Assembly (NCBI RefSeq): GCF_901709675.1
Contig: NC_051089.1
Span: 4,809,476-4,873,475 of the forward strand
Length of the DNA stretch: 64,000 bases
Reading direction: 5' to 3'
From: Syngnathus acus
Taxonomy: Eukaryota; Chordata; Actinopteri; Syngnathiformes; Syngnathidae
Numbering within the stretch: position 1 is the first letter of the stretch; the number at the start of each line of letters is the position of its first letter. The translations under genes and the position numbers were made by a program. A model generated the notes under the pieces. That model saw nothing but the letters and a program-made list of their open reading frames with translations. It made no database searches and was not told the origin of the DNA. This document shows positions 51,520 through 63,060 of the stretch, piece after piece.

Positions 51520-54209
51520 AATGAATAAATACGAACACGTTTGGTGTCCACTGAGTGACATCCTAATTCTCAATGGACGTTCTAGTACAGTGGCCTCCAG
51601 TAGTTCCCACTTAAGAATTAGCACTAACTTCCACGTGACGACTGTGGTGAAGGGTAAAGTTAGCGGCGGTGAGGCTCAAAGCTGTTTTATGGAGGCGAGC
51701 GTGTATAAATCCCCTTTTTGCAGATGCTTTGTCCTGAGGAGCAAGTGAAAAAGAGGCCATGCTCGGCTTCAAAGCCGCATTTCCATAATTGCCCTGTAAC
51801 TCGGGCCTGTCTGGGGGCTGAGAAAAGTGCAATCTTTCAGCCGGCTGAACGGCAAAAGAGTCCACCTACCCTTCAACTGCCCCCCACCTCTCCTCCGCCT
51901 TTGCCTCCGGCCCATGCCCCCCCCCCACCAACTTGTTGCCTGAAAGAATTTCTCCCGCTAACCTGCCTGAACAAAAGGCATGAAATTGGCAAGCCGCCCT
52001 CTAGTCACTCACTCTTCTGGGTCTTTTGTCAACAACAACAGCAACTCCTGGACTGTTCTTTAACTCGGGCGCTTTCGCTCACGTTCTCAACTGAAGGGTC
52101 GTTCGCAACTGGTTCTTTGGCCTTCCGAGGTGTGTTGCTCCTCCGGTCGAGGGGGCCCCTGTTGGACAGTGGCTCATAAAAGGATTAGCTTGGCGCACAA
52201 AGACAGTGGTCCGCTTCTAAGCCTGACTGGGCCCACAAAGGAGGTGATGTTTGTGTGTCTCTGAGAAGGGAAGGAGGGGACTTTACAGAAAGGCTGGATG
52301 AGGTGAAAGCAAAAGGCTGACCCTCTTTATTTGGAGCTTCTTCCAAAGGTGGGGGGGCTATGCCAACCCGCCTATCCCCCTTTCCAATGGATCGCCTCAG
52401 TGTTTATTTACTCCGAGCTCATTCACACGCAGGGGGCCCTCTGATGGCTCCATCGGACCCCCTTTTCATTCTGTCCGAGGCTGGATCAATGAGTACTTTT
52501 TTGGGGGAAAGACAGATTAGATTTCCTTTTAATGACTCCATTATTTTTTGTATTGTGGGGCGGGAGGCTCCTGAACTAAACAAAATCAAATCAAAACGTC
52601 TACTTTACCGTTCAATCACAAACATCAGGGACGTGACATCATCATGTGAAAAAGTTTCAAATATTATTCTTAACAAATTCCTAATTTTATGCACCGATCA
52701 CAGTATGATTATTCTTTCGTCGTGCAAAAATCCCGTGGAACCTAAAAATAAATAAATAAATAAATAAAATCCAGGCGATATGCACCCTAAATGAGGATAC
52801 CCCTCAAATAAAAACAAAACCCTCTGTTTAATGTGGTGTCAAAGTGACCATTCTACTTCTACAATATACAATGAACAGGATGGTAGGTAAAATAAAGAAA
52901 AGAAAGCAAGAGGGAGAAGGGATGGGGGGCGGTGGGGGGGCAACTTCAATTAGCTGATTCCACTTGTGAATATTCATGATGATGCTCTTAGATGAGACTC
53001 TCAGGCTGGATAATTGATTGGACAAACACATGCGTGTTTCGGGAGGATGTTGAAGACGTTTAACACACTTGACAGTTGTCACCGCAGTACGTACTTCGTT
53101 TTTAAACATGAAACAACTCGGGAGATAAAATACATACGGTAGTTTTGGGGGATTGTATTTTTTATTTTTGACAAACATCTTTTTTATAATGTAAAAGTCT
53201 GCTATCGTTTGTCATTTCTATGCTACGTGAAGATTTTACCCTTTTGTATTTGTTTTTTATTTAACTCAATTTTGTGACTTTGGATTCAGATCAGCTATGT
53301 TGTTTACTTTTTCCTTCACATTATAACTTTAATTAAAAAAAGTACAACGAAATTACTTATTCAATAAACTTTTATTTCAGATAACAACCACTTTCATTCA
53401 TTTTCTTTTTTGTCACTGAGAAGGTTTTGACGTTAATCTACAAAACAACTTTTTTTTCCGCCAGGTTTGTTTTATTTTAAAATTCTTAATTCCAAAGTCA
53501 ATGTTTCGGTTGTTTTAGTCATTTTTTTGGGTTGCTTTTGCTAATTTAGTTTAGTGAGTCATTTTGAAACTTTTGATTTCCAAAAGAGTCTGAGTTTTAA
53601 ATAACAAAACGGCACGATTACACTTAAATCTCATTATTCCCCTCATTACATTTTCAACCGCAACAGCGTGTTTAGCTAATTTATACAGAAATATCAAATA
53701 TGACTGAGTTCAGAGCATGCACAAGTGTGTGTGTGAGTGTGCAGCTGCTTCAACAGGAGCTGTGTGTGCAGCAGACTGTAGAGGGAGCTCCAACACCAAC
53801 TTTAACGCCCTCATGCAGTCTCCGAAGGCGCAAATACAAATAAATGTCGTTATTAGCTTTTTTTTTTTTTTTTAACACCAACGATAAATTACAATTATAT
53901 GGGTGTCGTTAATTGAGAGTGTGTGTGAGATGTGTCTGCAGTAAAGGGGGACCATCATGAGATCTGGGAGTTGTATTGTGAGGATAAAAAAAAAGAAAAA
54001 ATCGGAAAATCCACCGTAAAAATAAAATCAAGCATGCAGTGTCTTTATAGCATTTCCAAATTGTTGTTTTTTTAAATGCAAAATAAACCCATATTATTTT
54101 TCTGCATTATCGCCCAATTATTTTTTGAATCCCTCTACTGCAAACGCATTTTCTCCCTGTAAAATTGACTTTCAAGACAAGTTGTCCTCTTTAAAGTTGC
54201 AGCAATTCA

Positions 54210-54215
54210 TTTATT
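54210..54215 (-). terminator. Candidate polyadenylation signal for irx3
   Basis: Reads AATAAA on the minus strand (TTTATT on the plus strand), about 850 bases after the stop codon. It sits in AT-rich sequence of the kind that ends homeobox 3' UTRs. Other minus-strand AATAAA copies occur nearby (for example around 54603), so the choice is tentative. Confidence 0.4.
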
Positions 54216-54844
54216 ATTAGCCAAAAATATAGACTTTTCTTGTACAATTTTGGTTCACAAGTATGTACATTTTCTTAACTTTATATACAAAAAATAACAT
54301 CAAATCCTCACAAATAAAAAAGAAAAGGGTGAAAGCAAAAAAAAAAAAAAAGACTACACACATGGTTCATACATTATTACATTAGCAAGTTGTTTTTTTT
54401 ACACAGGACATGCTTACAAATGTAGCTATAAACAGATGGTATTATTATCTATTTTACATTCCATACTCAGATTGAAAGCATTAAAGAAGCAGAGGAGGCC
54501 TGGGAATAAAAAAAAATTGAAACACGCAAAAAGTGACAGTTGCCTTGAGAAAAAAGAAACATTGAGAAATCAGATAAAACACGATGTCAAAGAATCGACA
54601 TTATTTATTTTAAAAAAAATGCTGTGCAGTCAAAAGGCACTAAAGATTCCCTCTTGAGTGGCCACCAAAATTTAAATTGACTGCCTATTAATAGAACACA
54701 TCTATGCATCAGACTGTTGCTGGCTTACATTGTAAACAATATTATCAATAATGATAATAATGCAACAAAAACAAAATTGGGACATGCAGCACGAAATGGG
54801 GACGTTAATAATATTATTTTTAAATGCTTTCTGGTCTGCATACA

Positions 54845-54906
54845 AGCGCGCGCGCACGCGCACGCATACACACACGCGAACACACACACATACACACATT
54901 GTGTGT
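54845..54906. repeat. Alternating purine-pyrimidine tract (GC/CA)
   Basis: GCGCGCGC and CACACACA runs within the presumed irx3 3' region. Confidence 0.85.
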
Positions 54907-54937
54907 GGCCTACAGAAAGAAGGATCCATCACCAAGC

Positions 54938-54963
54938 AAAAAAAAAAAAAAAAAAAAAAAAAA
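54938..54963. repeat. A26 homopolymer
   Basis: 26 A on the plus strand, hence U26 in an irx3 transcript if it is not spliced out. Confidence 0.95.
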
Positions 54964-55058
54964 GGACAGTAAAAGGTGGAAAGAAAAGGAGTGGAAGTGG
55001 CCTTTGGAGTCTTTTGCGCGTCACGCACACACACAAGCACAAACACAGGCGGTGTTTC

Positions 55059-56090
55059 TCAGTGTCGTGGACCGGTACCTGTGAGCGCAGAGTCCGCACC
55101 GGCACCGGCCGCTTGCCCGGCCCCCTTGTCGTCCGTGTGCCGGTTGCTTCCGTACAGTGCCAGCCCGCCTCCAGCCTGGTTGGCCAGGCCCAAGTAGTGG
55201 TTGGAGTTGAACAGGGCCAGCTGATGCGCCGAGAAGGCTCGGTTTGTCCACGATTGGATCTTCCCAACGGCGGGACAAGACGCAATGAGTCTGTGCGGGG
55301 CCATGAGGCCGTGTTGCTGGTGGGACGTAGGGGGCGTGGGAGTCACATGCGGCGACTTGCGCGGATTGTCCGGCGCCGCGGCTGTCTCCGCCAGAGACCA
55401 GATCTTTGGTTTCTGGGCCGGCGCTTGGCTGTTCTCCGAGGGCGGGGAGCTGACCGGACCCGAACTAAGTTTGTCCCCGTCAGGTTTGATCTCCAGCGGA
55501 GACGAGCCGCGGTGGTGAATTTGGAGGCGATGGTGGTGCAGGCCAGCCTTGAGAAATCTTTGCTCGGGTAAATCCTCATAGCCGTCCGAACCCTCCGAGT
55601 CGCTCCTCGCGTCAATTTTGAGTTCCGAATGCAGGTCGTCCTGCTCGTCCAGGTCGTCCTTGCTTTCGATATTCTCCGTGTCGATGTTCTCCAAGTCGAT
55701 CTCCTCCTCGTCCTCCCGCTTGTCGCCCTCATCGCCCTCGTGGTCGCTAGGGTAGACATTGCCTTCCTCGTCGGTTCGGTTCCGAGGCGCCCACGTCATT
55801 TTGTTTTCCTTCTTGAGCCTCCTGCGCGCGTTAGCGAACCAAGTGGAGACCTGGGTCAGAGTCATCTTGGTGATGATGGCCAGCATGATCTTCTCGCCTT
55901 TGGTGGGGTACGGGTTCTTGCGGTGCTCGCTCAGCCAGGCCTTCAGGGTACTGGTACTCTCCCGCGTGGCGTTCTTGGGCCGGGACGGGTCGCCGAACTG
56001 GTACTGGCCATACGGGTAAAAAGCCGGGTGGTGGTGGGCGAAGCCGGCGTGCTGAACCGTAGGGCCGTCCTTCAGTTCGTATTGGGCCCC
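55059..56090 (-). CDS. irx3: irx3, exon 2 (homeodomain to open-frame stop)
   Basis: Begins [10 protein letters not shown] after an acceptor AG at plus-strand 56092-56091, in frame with exon 1. It carries the TALE homeodomain (about residues 119-181 of the joined protein). The homeodomain has the three-residue loop extension, here PYP in [11 protein letters not shown], and a recognition helix containing [14 protein letters not shown]. Then come [16 protein letters not shown], typical of Irx3, an acidic stretch ([20 protein letters not shown]), and the conserved Iroquois motif [18 protein letters not shown] and the FSAHQL region follow. The open frame runs to TGA at 55061-55059, giving 343 residues here and 425 in total. 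That stop follows a Gly/Ala-rich tail that I do not recognise as the family's usual C-terminus. A CACAG|GTACCG at 55079/55078 could be a splice donor, so the last 6 codons may be intron. GC and CpG content is far above the flanks. Confidence 0.93.
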   Translation of the reverse strand, partial: GAQYELKDGPTVQHAGFAHHHPAFYPYGQYQFGDPSRPKNATRESTSTLKAWLSEHRKNPYPTKGEKIMLAIITKMTLTQVSTWFANARRRLKKENKMTWAPRNRTDEEGNVYPSDHEGDEGDKREDEEEIDLENIDTENIESKDDLDEQDDLHSELKIDARSDSEGSDGYEDLPEQRFLKAGLHHHRLQIHHRGSSPLEIKPDGDKLSSGPVSSPPSENSQAPAQKPKIWSLAETAAAPDNPRKSPHVTPTPPTSHQQHGLMAPHRLIASCPAVGKIQSWTNRAFSAHQLALFNSNHYLGLANQAGGGLALYGSNRHTDDKGAGQAAGAGADSALTGTGPRH

Positions 56091-56768
56091 CTGCGTGCAT
56101 TTACAACACTGTTACGCTCCAATACGGCCCCTTAATTCTTGCTTTATTCTACACGTTTTTCGCGACTCTTAAACGCGTGGCTACTTAACGCGCATGCCGC
56201 AACTTTCAAAGATGAGTGCCTGTTTTTATTTTTTAATTGACTTTTAAAACTGTTTTGTATACATGTTTTACTTTCACATTCAAAGTCTCTCAAAGCGCAC
56301 GTAAAAGGAGGTATACTTTCTGGTACGCTTAACTTTCCGCCTACTTTTAAACCCTCACTTCGAAAGCATTGTTTACTTTATTTTGATACAATCTAGGCAT
56401 GCTTATTTTTTAAACAACCATCATTTGAAATGTATTCGATCGTTTGACATTCTTATCACTGTTTTAAAATATGTTGTTGCTTTCACTTTTACACTCGAGT
56501 CACTTTCTCTGAATTATTTACTTGATCTCTTACGTGATCATTTTTTTTTCTTTTTGTACTTTTGTTCTTCTATACATTTACTTTACTTTAAAATGAGTAA
56601 TTCCAGTCAATTGTGTTGTTTTCGTTCGCAGCTGAACTTTAAAAAGTCTTATGAGTTTCTGTTGTTGTGGTATTAATTTTTAAACCACTTTGAATGAAAG
56701 TTGTGCGGACTCCGAAAGTATAGCACAGAAAGACGCGGATTTTTCTTAGTTTCAAAGTGGTGACTTAC
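56091..56768 (-). other. irx3: irx3 intron 1
   Basis: A 678-base GT-AG intron between the N-terminal exon and the homeodomain exon. Its donor (GTAAGT) and acceptor (...tgcacgcag) are read on the minus strand. It is AT-rich between two CpG-rich exons, and I see no further feature inside it. The phase is 0, splitting between Leu82 and Gly83. Confidence 0.9.
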
Positions 56769-57014
56769 CAGCTGGTTAAATATGGAGATGTCATTGGAGT
56801 AGGGCAGGAAGGCTCCGTAGCCCTGCGCGGCCGCGGCGGCGAACGGCGCTCCGTACATGGAGAGTACGTTGGAGAGCGCTCCCGACGGACTGAGCTCGGC
56901 GGCGGCTGCGGCTGCTGCGGCGGCGGCTGCGCTCCGGGCGTTGCCGGCCATGCCCTGGCGCTCCGCAGGGTACACGGGCCGGATGTACTGGTAGCCCAGT
57001 TGGGGGAAGGACAT
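56769..57014 (-). CDS. irx3: irx3, exon 1 (N-terminus)
   Basis: Encodes the first 82 residues of Irx3, an Iroquois-class TALE homeodomain transcription factor used in neural, heart and limb/fin patterning. The start ATG at 57014-57012 is chosen because it opens the family N-terminus MSFPQLGYQYIRPVYPAERQ; that beginning (MSFPQLGYQYIRP) separates Irx3 from Irx1, Irx5 and the other family members. An in-frame ATG 48 bases upstream (57062) would add 16 residues not seen in the family. A polyalanine tract of about 11 residues follows near position 29, then the shared ALSNVLSMYGAPFAAAAAQG and YGAFLPYSNDISIFNQL. The exon ends CAGCTG at a good donor (GTAAGT, plus-strand 56763-56768), the same codon boundary before GAQYELKD expected for the family. 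Synteny with fto points to the irx3a copy of the teleost duplicates. Confidence 0.93.
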
Positions 57015-57250
57015 AGCGGCCGACGGCGGAGACAGGAGCGATCGACAAGTAGGAATATCCACTTTTTGTTGTTGGTTTGTTAGAGTGTGGAACGCATGGG
57101 GGCCGAGGGGAAGGTGCGAGAGCGGAGGGAAGCAAGAGTATTTCCAGTGCGAATGGTCCGCTCTCTTCCTCTACCCCTTCTTCTGCTTCTTCTATTGATC
57201 TGGATGGACTAAGGTCAGGTCCTTACAGATTGCTTTAGATTATTGGGACT
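57015..57250 (-). promoter_or_regulatory. irx3 5' leader and presumed promoter
   Basis: Immediately upstream of the irx3 start codon and still GC-rich near the gene, becoming AT- and pyrimidine-rich beyond 57150. I do not see a convincing TATA box at a defined spacing. Homeobox genes of this class usually start from CpG-island promoters, which fits the composition. The transcription start cannot be placed from sequence alone. Confidence 0.4.
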
Positions 57251-57310
57251 CCCTTGCTCAGATTGACATTTCTAGTCCTTTACAAGTCCCGCCCCTTTCT
57301 CAAATCTCAT

Positions 57311-57372
57311 CCCCTTCTCTCTCTCTCTTTCTCGCTCTCTCGCTCTTTCTCTCTCCCCCCTCCCTCCTTCTA
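57311..57372. repeat. CT-rich pyrimidine tract
   Basis: CTCT and CTCG units ending in a C run, about 300 bases upstream of the irx3 start codon; a possible GAGA-type promoter-proximal sequence. Confidence 0.8.
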
Positions 57373-57513
57373 CGTGGATAAATACACTGTCCCATTTGAA
57401 TACACTCTTCGATCTCATTTATCTGTATACCAGCTTGCTACCACTTTTCCCCCTTATTTTATAAATTAATGCCACAACCTGCAAATAAAATGTTACTGTT
57501 TGTTTTCTTTAAA

Positions 57514-57520
57514 TGTGTGT

Positions 57521-57570
<50 letters not shown>

Positions 57571-57579
57571 GTGCATGTG
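57514..57579. repeat. (GT)n(GC)n(GT)n microsatellite
   Basis: GT run with a central GCGCGCGCG block. Confidence 0.93.
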
Positions 57580-58269
57580 CCCGATTTTATTCTAAATCAG
57601 ATATTCTAAGTCAAATATCCCCTAACAAGCACCCACGTGCTTTTTTACAAGCCACTCTGACGCTCGTCTTGATTAACCATTTTCATTGATTATGGAAAAA
57701 TAATACAAAATGATAATAATCAGATAGTGATCATGAGTTTACACTGTTTGACTCAGACAAACATCAACTTGTCATTATGCACAAATAAGAAACAAAACCA
57801 ATTCCATAAACTATGAATAAATACGTTATAAATAATACACTTACTATTCTATACATTTGCTAAATACTGCGTTTACTTAATAATTTAGATTATAACAATA
57901 AAAATAAAAAGCAATAAAACAGAATAAAAGTTTTTTATTTTAAAAAGAGCGTTGTCTTTTCTACCTTCGCTATATGCCTTAATTTCAAACAGACCTCTCC
58001 ACCCCAAGTGTGTTCAGACACAAATAACGCACATCAATACCAGTAATTAATTGACGTCATAGGGAGCACGCTACCACGGCGTCCCTCTCTTTAAAATCAA
58101 AGAAATTTCCCCCGAGTAAGTGGCATTTCCGACACTTTTTGCAGGAGTGGGTCTTTAAATCATCCTTGCAGTTTGGGGAGGAGGGCGGACGAATATACAG
58201 AAGATAGACATGAAAGAGCAGGCTGGTGATGATCATTAACACTGTTAGTAGAAACGTGGATTGGAAGAA

Positions 58270-58341
58270 ACAAACACACACACACACACACCTACACGCG
58301 CACGCACGCACCCAACCCCCCCACACACGCACGCACGCACA

Positions 58342-58393
<52 letters not shown>

Positions 58394-58411
58394 CACACAC
58401 ACACACACAAT
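58270..58411. repeat. Compound CA/CACG microsatellite
   Basis: CA runs interrupted by CGCACG units and a C-rich break near 58313. Confidence 0.93.
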
Positions 58412-58853
58412 GTGTATTGAGAGAGGGGAAAACTTGATAAATGATAAATGTTCTTGAAAAGAAACACGTATCATAATCCAGTACAAATAAATCCCCGCCA
58501 CAATTGGAACTTTTCGTGTCAATAAGACGATTTTCCAGGCCAACAAGGCGCTCAAAAATTAAAATTCCACGAAGCAATACAGAAAAGTGTGTTAGGAGAA
58601 GGAGGGAGAGGGGGGTAGGAAGGCAAGCATCTGTTTTCTTTTTGACAGATTACTTCTTTTTATTTGAATACTGCTCAAAGTCTTAAAGCAATATTGTTAT
58701 TATAATTATTACTACAACATTTCGGTTTTTGTAATAAGTTTTTAATCTTCTTTTGGGAAGCAGCAGATCATTGTCTAGGAGGGATAATAGCAGTCATAAT
58801 TTCCCTCCTATGTAAAAACGTCCTGAATATCCTGAATCGCCCCATGCATATGT

Positions 58854-58891
58854 AGCGCGCGTGTATATGTGCGCACGCGCGCGCGCGTGTA
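58854..58891. repeat. GC/GT alternating tract
   Basis: GCGCGCGT, ATATGTGCGC and ACGCGCGCGC in succession: a long alternating purine-pyrimidine tract. Confidence 0.85.
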
Positions 58892-58990
58892 CCATGCCAC
58901 CCGGATTACGGGGTTATTAATTACAGCGGGTTACTGGTGCCACTCGACCAGAATGGTAATCATATACATACATTGAAGTCGATGGGGAGG

Positions 58991-59115
<125 letters not shown>

Positions 59116-60289
59116 GGACTTGATCTGCGCTGTTTGTCAGACGAGGTCTGCCCGCTAAGCAGCGCTCCTAGGCCGTCACCGTCCTTCCCCTGAAGACACC
59201 CCCCACAACCCCCCTCTCACGCACGCACGCATGCACGCAGTGATTTACTACCTCCAATCAAACGCACCACTCACTAACTTAACACTTTCGCACCCATTCT
59301 GGAAACTGGCTGTGCCATAAAAGCATTAAGTCGACACAAGCAACACACTCCACCCCCCAAAACACACACACGCATAGTTAAAAGAAAAGAAAGAGGACAG
59401 TCATAATGGAGCGCTGTGACATTTTAGATGCTAATTATGCACATGACACCATTTCCACACTCAAGAAAAACGTGCAGGGGGGTTTCTGATGCAACACACA
59501 ATTTTTATTTGGATGACATGTGAATGGAAATATTTGGGCCACTTGAAAAAGAAGGTAAAACAAATAGGAAATATATATAGTATACAAATACATACAATAA
59601 TACATGTATGAGAACAAAGTGTGACTTTGCAAAAACAAGTGGTTTTATGAGTTTCATGAGTTTTGTGATAAGTGATAATTTTATAGATATGAATTATGAG
59701 GGAAAGTCATAACATGAGAAAATAGTCACAATTTGTAATCTTCCAACAATAAAGTTGTAAAAGCACAAGAATAAAGTTGTAAATTAACAAAGGTAAAGTC
59801 ATTATGTTACAAAAATAAATCTATAATATAAGCCTTGGGAAAAACTACTAAAAATAATACATTTTAAATTAATAATATAATAAATATTAATAATATAGTA
59901 AATATTGATATTAAGAAACTTAAGTAGAAAGTGAATGTAATGAAGCTGTAAAACTTTCTTAAGGAAAAAGGAATGTTGTTATTGTTAAAGTTATAATTTT
60001 GGGAGACAAAGTAAAAAAAAACACCATAATAAACTACTGACTTCCATAAGAATAAAGTCATAAATATGCAAGAAAAGTATGTAATACGCACTATGATGAT
60101 TTAAAGAAATAATCTTGTAGTATCATCCAGACAAACCTCCATTTTCATTATTCATTTCAGGATTTAAAGTTGCATTTTGTTGGGTTAACACAGAGAAATC
60201 ATAAATGTAGGCCAATTCATATGCAATGACACGTTTCATCTTAAGTCGAAATATAAGAAAATTCTCTCGTTGTCTAATCAAAAAAGTCC

Positions 60290-60500
60290 ACATGAAGGAT
60301 TTCAAACGAGTGTCCCATTAGGCCCAAATAAAGCCCCAATGAATCTCGCTGTGCTCAAAGCACATTGGAGCTTAATCCAATAAATGAATTAGTCATAAAT
60401 TAATTGTTCTCAGCGACGGAAGCAAGTGTTACTTTGAAAATGCATTTAAAGTTATTTTGTCTTTACTTTCAGGATTTATTAAGTGGGGAAGTCTTATTTT
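60290..60500. promoter_or_regulatory. Candidate conserved non-coding tract
   Basis: Contains CTTAATCCAATAAATGAATT (TAATCC at 60373-60378) and ATAAATTAATTGTTCTCAGC, following a long featureless AT-rich stretch. It is 3 kb upstream of irx3. Confidence 0.28.
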
Positions 60501-61419
60501 TTCTTTTAATTAACATTGCACTAACAAATCTTGCATATTAAGCTGCTCACTTTGATTTGCATTTGTGGAAGAGCAAAAACTCCAGATCCAAGTTTTGACA
60601 TTCAGTTAACATTTTGCTAAAGATTTAAAAACAAGTTGATAGATTTGAGTGAAATATATGTTTTATTTACAATACAGGCATGTATATTTGTGCGAGCTGC
60701 TACTTTGAGATTTGAATAATCGCCGTCTCTCTTTAACATGTCACAGTAACTTTGGTCGATCACAAGCTGCACTTTCCGAAAATCCACCATTTCCGCGTTT
60801 CACTGATACGTTGATCTCATACGAAAGTGACCCAATACTGTCATCTGCTGGCCATAGGTAATGTTTTGTTTGTTTTTAACTTTCCCCGTTTAAAGATTAA
60901 ACGACAGCCAGCTAAGACTTTTTTTCTACACATTCCCATTCAAAAATATTTCCGATGCTGGCACTTATCCTTCGGATTTCCGTTGCTGACGATTTCCTTG
61001 CGACAAGAAAAGACACTAAAACTGTTGGTGAATGTTAGCGACCTTGAACGAACCCAGACGTCATAGACAAGGACACCTGGGATTTATTTTAATTAGTGAA
61101 AAACAATACGTATTCTATCTCCTTTTGCTGGATGTTATACTTTGTAGCATCACATCGATAAAAAAATAATTCGTAAGCCTTGCGTATAGCATGCAAAAAC
61201 ATCAATACCGCAGCCCGTGGCTCACTTTAAATCATGGATAAATCATTACCTTCAAGTGACACCTGCTTCAAGTAGCACAAGTCAACGTGTTATTGTTTTG
61301 TTTGTTTCCTTTTGGCCCACATTGTCCCGCATCGCTTTGCCTACATCGGCGGCACGATACATCGATTTTACGGTAAAGTCACTTTGTAAAAACAGCGAGT
61401 AAGTCTGCAGGCCCCGCTA

Positions 61420-61700
61420 TCACTGTATTACACGGCTACGGCCCACGTAACAAGATGAACATTGATTCGGCATTACGGATGATCGATAATGAAATAAGTA
61501 ACTTCGGAGGGTGGGATGGGGCAAATTAAAATGCATGCTGCTTCGATGCTGCCAAGCTGAGAGGTGACAGCGGGAGGGAAAGGAGGGGGGAGACAAACCT
61601 AGTTTCCTTTCATTGCGATGAGTGTAATTAGTACGTCTGCTCTCAGGCTGTCAATAACAATGACGACAAAAGGCTAATAAGCTATCGTTATTAGTAACAC
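61420..61700. promoter_or_regulatory. Candidate conserved non-coding tract
   Basis: Contains ACGGATGATCGATAATGAAA, CAAATTAAAATGCATGCTGC (octamer-like ATGCAT), GAGTGTAATTAGTACG and GCTGTCAATAACAATGACG. Many different factor-type motifs sit in unique DNA upstream of irx3. Confidence 0.33.
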
Positions 61701-61789
61701 CTTGATTAAATATACAGGTCCTTTCTATGTACGAATATGTAAACATTCCTAACAATCGATAGTGAAGGTTTATTGATCAGGGATTCACA

Positions 61790-62004
61790 TATTGTACTCT
61801 AGTCAGGTGCTATTTCTAACGAGAATTGATCGAATGCTAACATGCTAGCTGTTGGCATGCCAAGATATAGAGTTTCCAATATGAGTGCAATGTGAGTGCA
61901 AAAAGTGCCGACATTGATGGATTAGAGGTTTTATATTGTGTTGTGTATTCAGGTGCTATTTCAAATGAGAGTGTGTCAAATGCTAACATGCTAATATTTG
62001 GTTG
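61790..62004. repeat. Diverged local duplication around a GCTAACATGCTA motif
   Basis: Copies at 61790-61857 and 61932-62004 share CAGGTGCTATTTC, GAGA and AATGCTAACATGCTA in the same order, about 145 bases apart. They are well diverged. The motif may be part of a dispersed fish repeat, as GCTAACATGCTA-like strings occur elsewhere. Confidence 0.55.
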
Positions 62005-62879
62005 GCTAATGTAGCAACCCGAGTTAGCCAGCTTGCTGCCCATAGATGTTATCTTCACATTCGGCAATAGCACCTATAATACATTCGCAACATGCGGTAA
62101 AGGCTCGTCGAAGAAACTGTTCTGGTGCTAATGATTTGGTTAGCAACAGAGTGTTCAAACAGGCTCAGCTGTCAGAAATTGTACATGACTATCAGATTGA
62201 CAGAAAAATATAGTAAATGGTTGGTAGTTTTCGTTCCTGATTTGGATAAGGGATGCATCTTGGTGTCTTTTTGACAAAGCCGTTATTTGAGACCGTTTAT
62301 TCAAGTCTTAGATGAGTCGAAAAATGCAAATGCAACAACTGATCTGATTCCATTGTGGAGCCTCTCTGTCTATCACGCTAAGTCATTTTGATGTCAAAAT
62401 GAGCCAATAGCAGCCCAACGCTCGGCCCAGGGTCCAGACAGGGGTTGCTTTGCCAGCTACATCGGCTTAGCAGGCTAGTAGACAAAGTCTCCTTCGTCTT
62501 TCCAGCTGTTGCTCCTGCTGGTTGGAGCCCAGTGAGGAGGAGGCAGCTGTACCAACATGATGAAGCACAGCCTCATCTTCTGCCGAGGACCTTGCAGGGG
62601 GTACGAGATGAAATCACAAAGGACAATAACCATGGAAGTACTGTGCTACTGTGGTCAGCGATGATAATCAAACATTAAATGTTATAGGAGACAAAATGAT
62701 GTCTGGAGAAGGAAACCTGATCACTGCTGGTTTTAGGACTAATGCAGTCTAGTCTGGTTGGGACAACTGTCATAATGTGTAAGAATTATCTCATGGTCCT
62801 TGGTCAAGGAATTCCATATGAATCATTTTGCTTAAGCTTCTTCTTTCATAATGAGGTCATGTTTGGACATATTTGAAAG

Positions 62880-63060
62880 TAAAGAAGCTGGCACTGAAAG
62901 TTCCCTGATGCCGTTGTCACATTGAGGGGCTCACTGGCGTTAGGGTTCTAATCAGCCCCGCTGAGTGGCGCAGCATGCCTCGGGGCTGAGGTCAGAGGCG
63001 ACTTTTATGAACAAACACTTTGAGCTAAGCGGGGAAGCTGTGATAAAGACTGACCCGCCG
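62880..63060. promoter_or_regulatory. Candidate conserved non-coding tract
   Basis: Unique GC-balanced block with GTTCTAATCAGCCCCGCTGA and GACTTTTATGAACAAACAC (fork-head-like ACAAACA). Confidence 0.22.

Larger units (their letters stand above)
22471..54189. other. Intergenic DNA between fto and irx3
   Basis: About 32 kb between the tail-to-tail 3' ends of fto and irx3. No open frame here has a recognisable domain or a run of exons; the longest ones are low-complexity or lack homology I can recognise. Contents that can be supported are listed separately: telomere-like arrays (34450, 36259), tRNA-like elements (35797, 36049), transposon inverted repeats (35460, 37444, 40526), a tandem duplication (46795), microsatellites, and candidate regulatory tracts. 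The remaining DNA is AT-rich unique sequence in which I see nothing definite. Unspliced or non-coding transcripts cannot be excluded. Confidence 0.7.
54190..55058 (-). other. irx3: Probable irx3 3' UTR (or last intron plus 3' UTR)
   Basis: AT-rich DNA following the irx3 open-frame stop. On the plus strand it contains a purine-pyrimidine microsatellite (54845-54906) and a run of 26 A (54938-54963; poly-T in the irx3 transcript). It ends near a minus-strand AATAAA (54215-54210). I searched it by eye for the conserved family C-terminal segment and did not find it. Its status as pure 3' UTR therefore depends on whether the donor at 55079/55078 is used. Confidence 0.5.
55070..57120. promoter_or_regulatory. 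CpG-rich block over irx3
   Basis: CpG dinucleotides are dense across both irx3 exons and the leader, with an AT-rich gap at the intron (56150-56750). This contrasts with the AT-rich flanks. It matches the CpG islands over developmental regulators that Polycomb typically marks in vertebrates; the chromatin state is inference. Confidence 0.55.

Noticed and set aside
53701-53830. Possible irx3 C-terminal exon on the minus strand
   Set aside because: One minus-strand frame is open here, but its translation (…MRALKLVLELPLQSAAH…) does not match the expected family tail.
54717-55571. Plus-strand 284-codon open frame across the irx3 3' end
   Set aside because: It is antisense to irx3 coding sequence and its codons are set by the irx3 frame; it also runs through a microsatellite and poly-A.
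55629-56135. Plus-strand 168-codon open frame
   Set aside because: Antisense shadow of the irx3 homeodomain exon.
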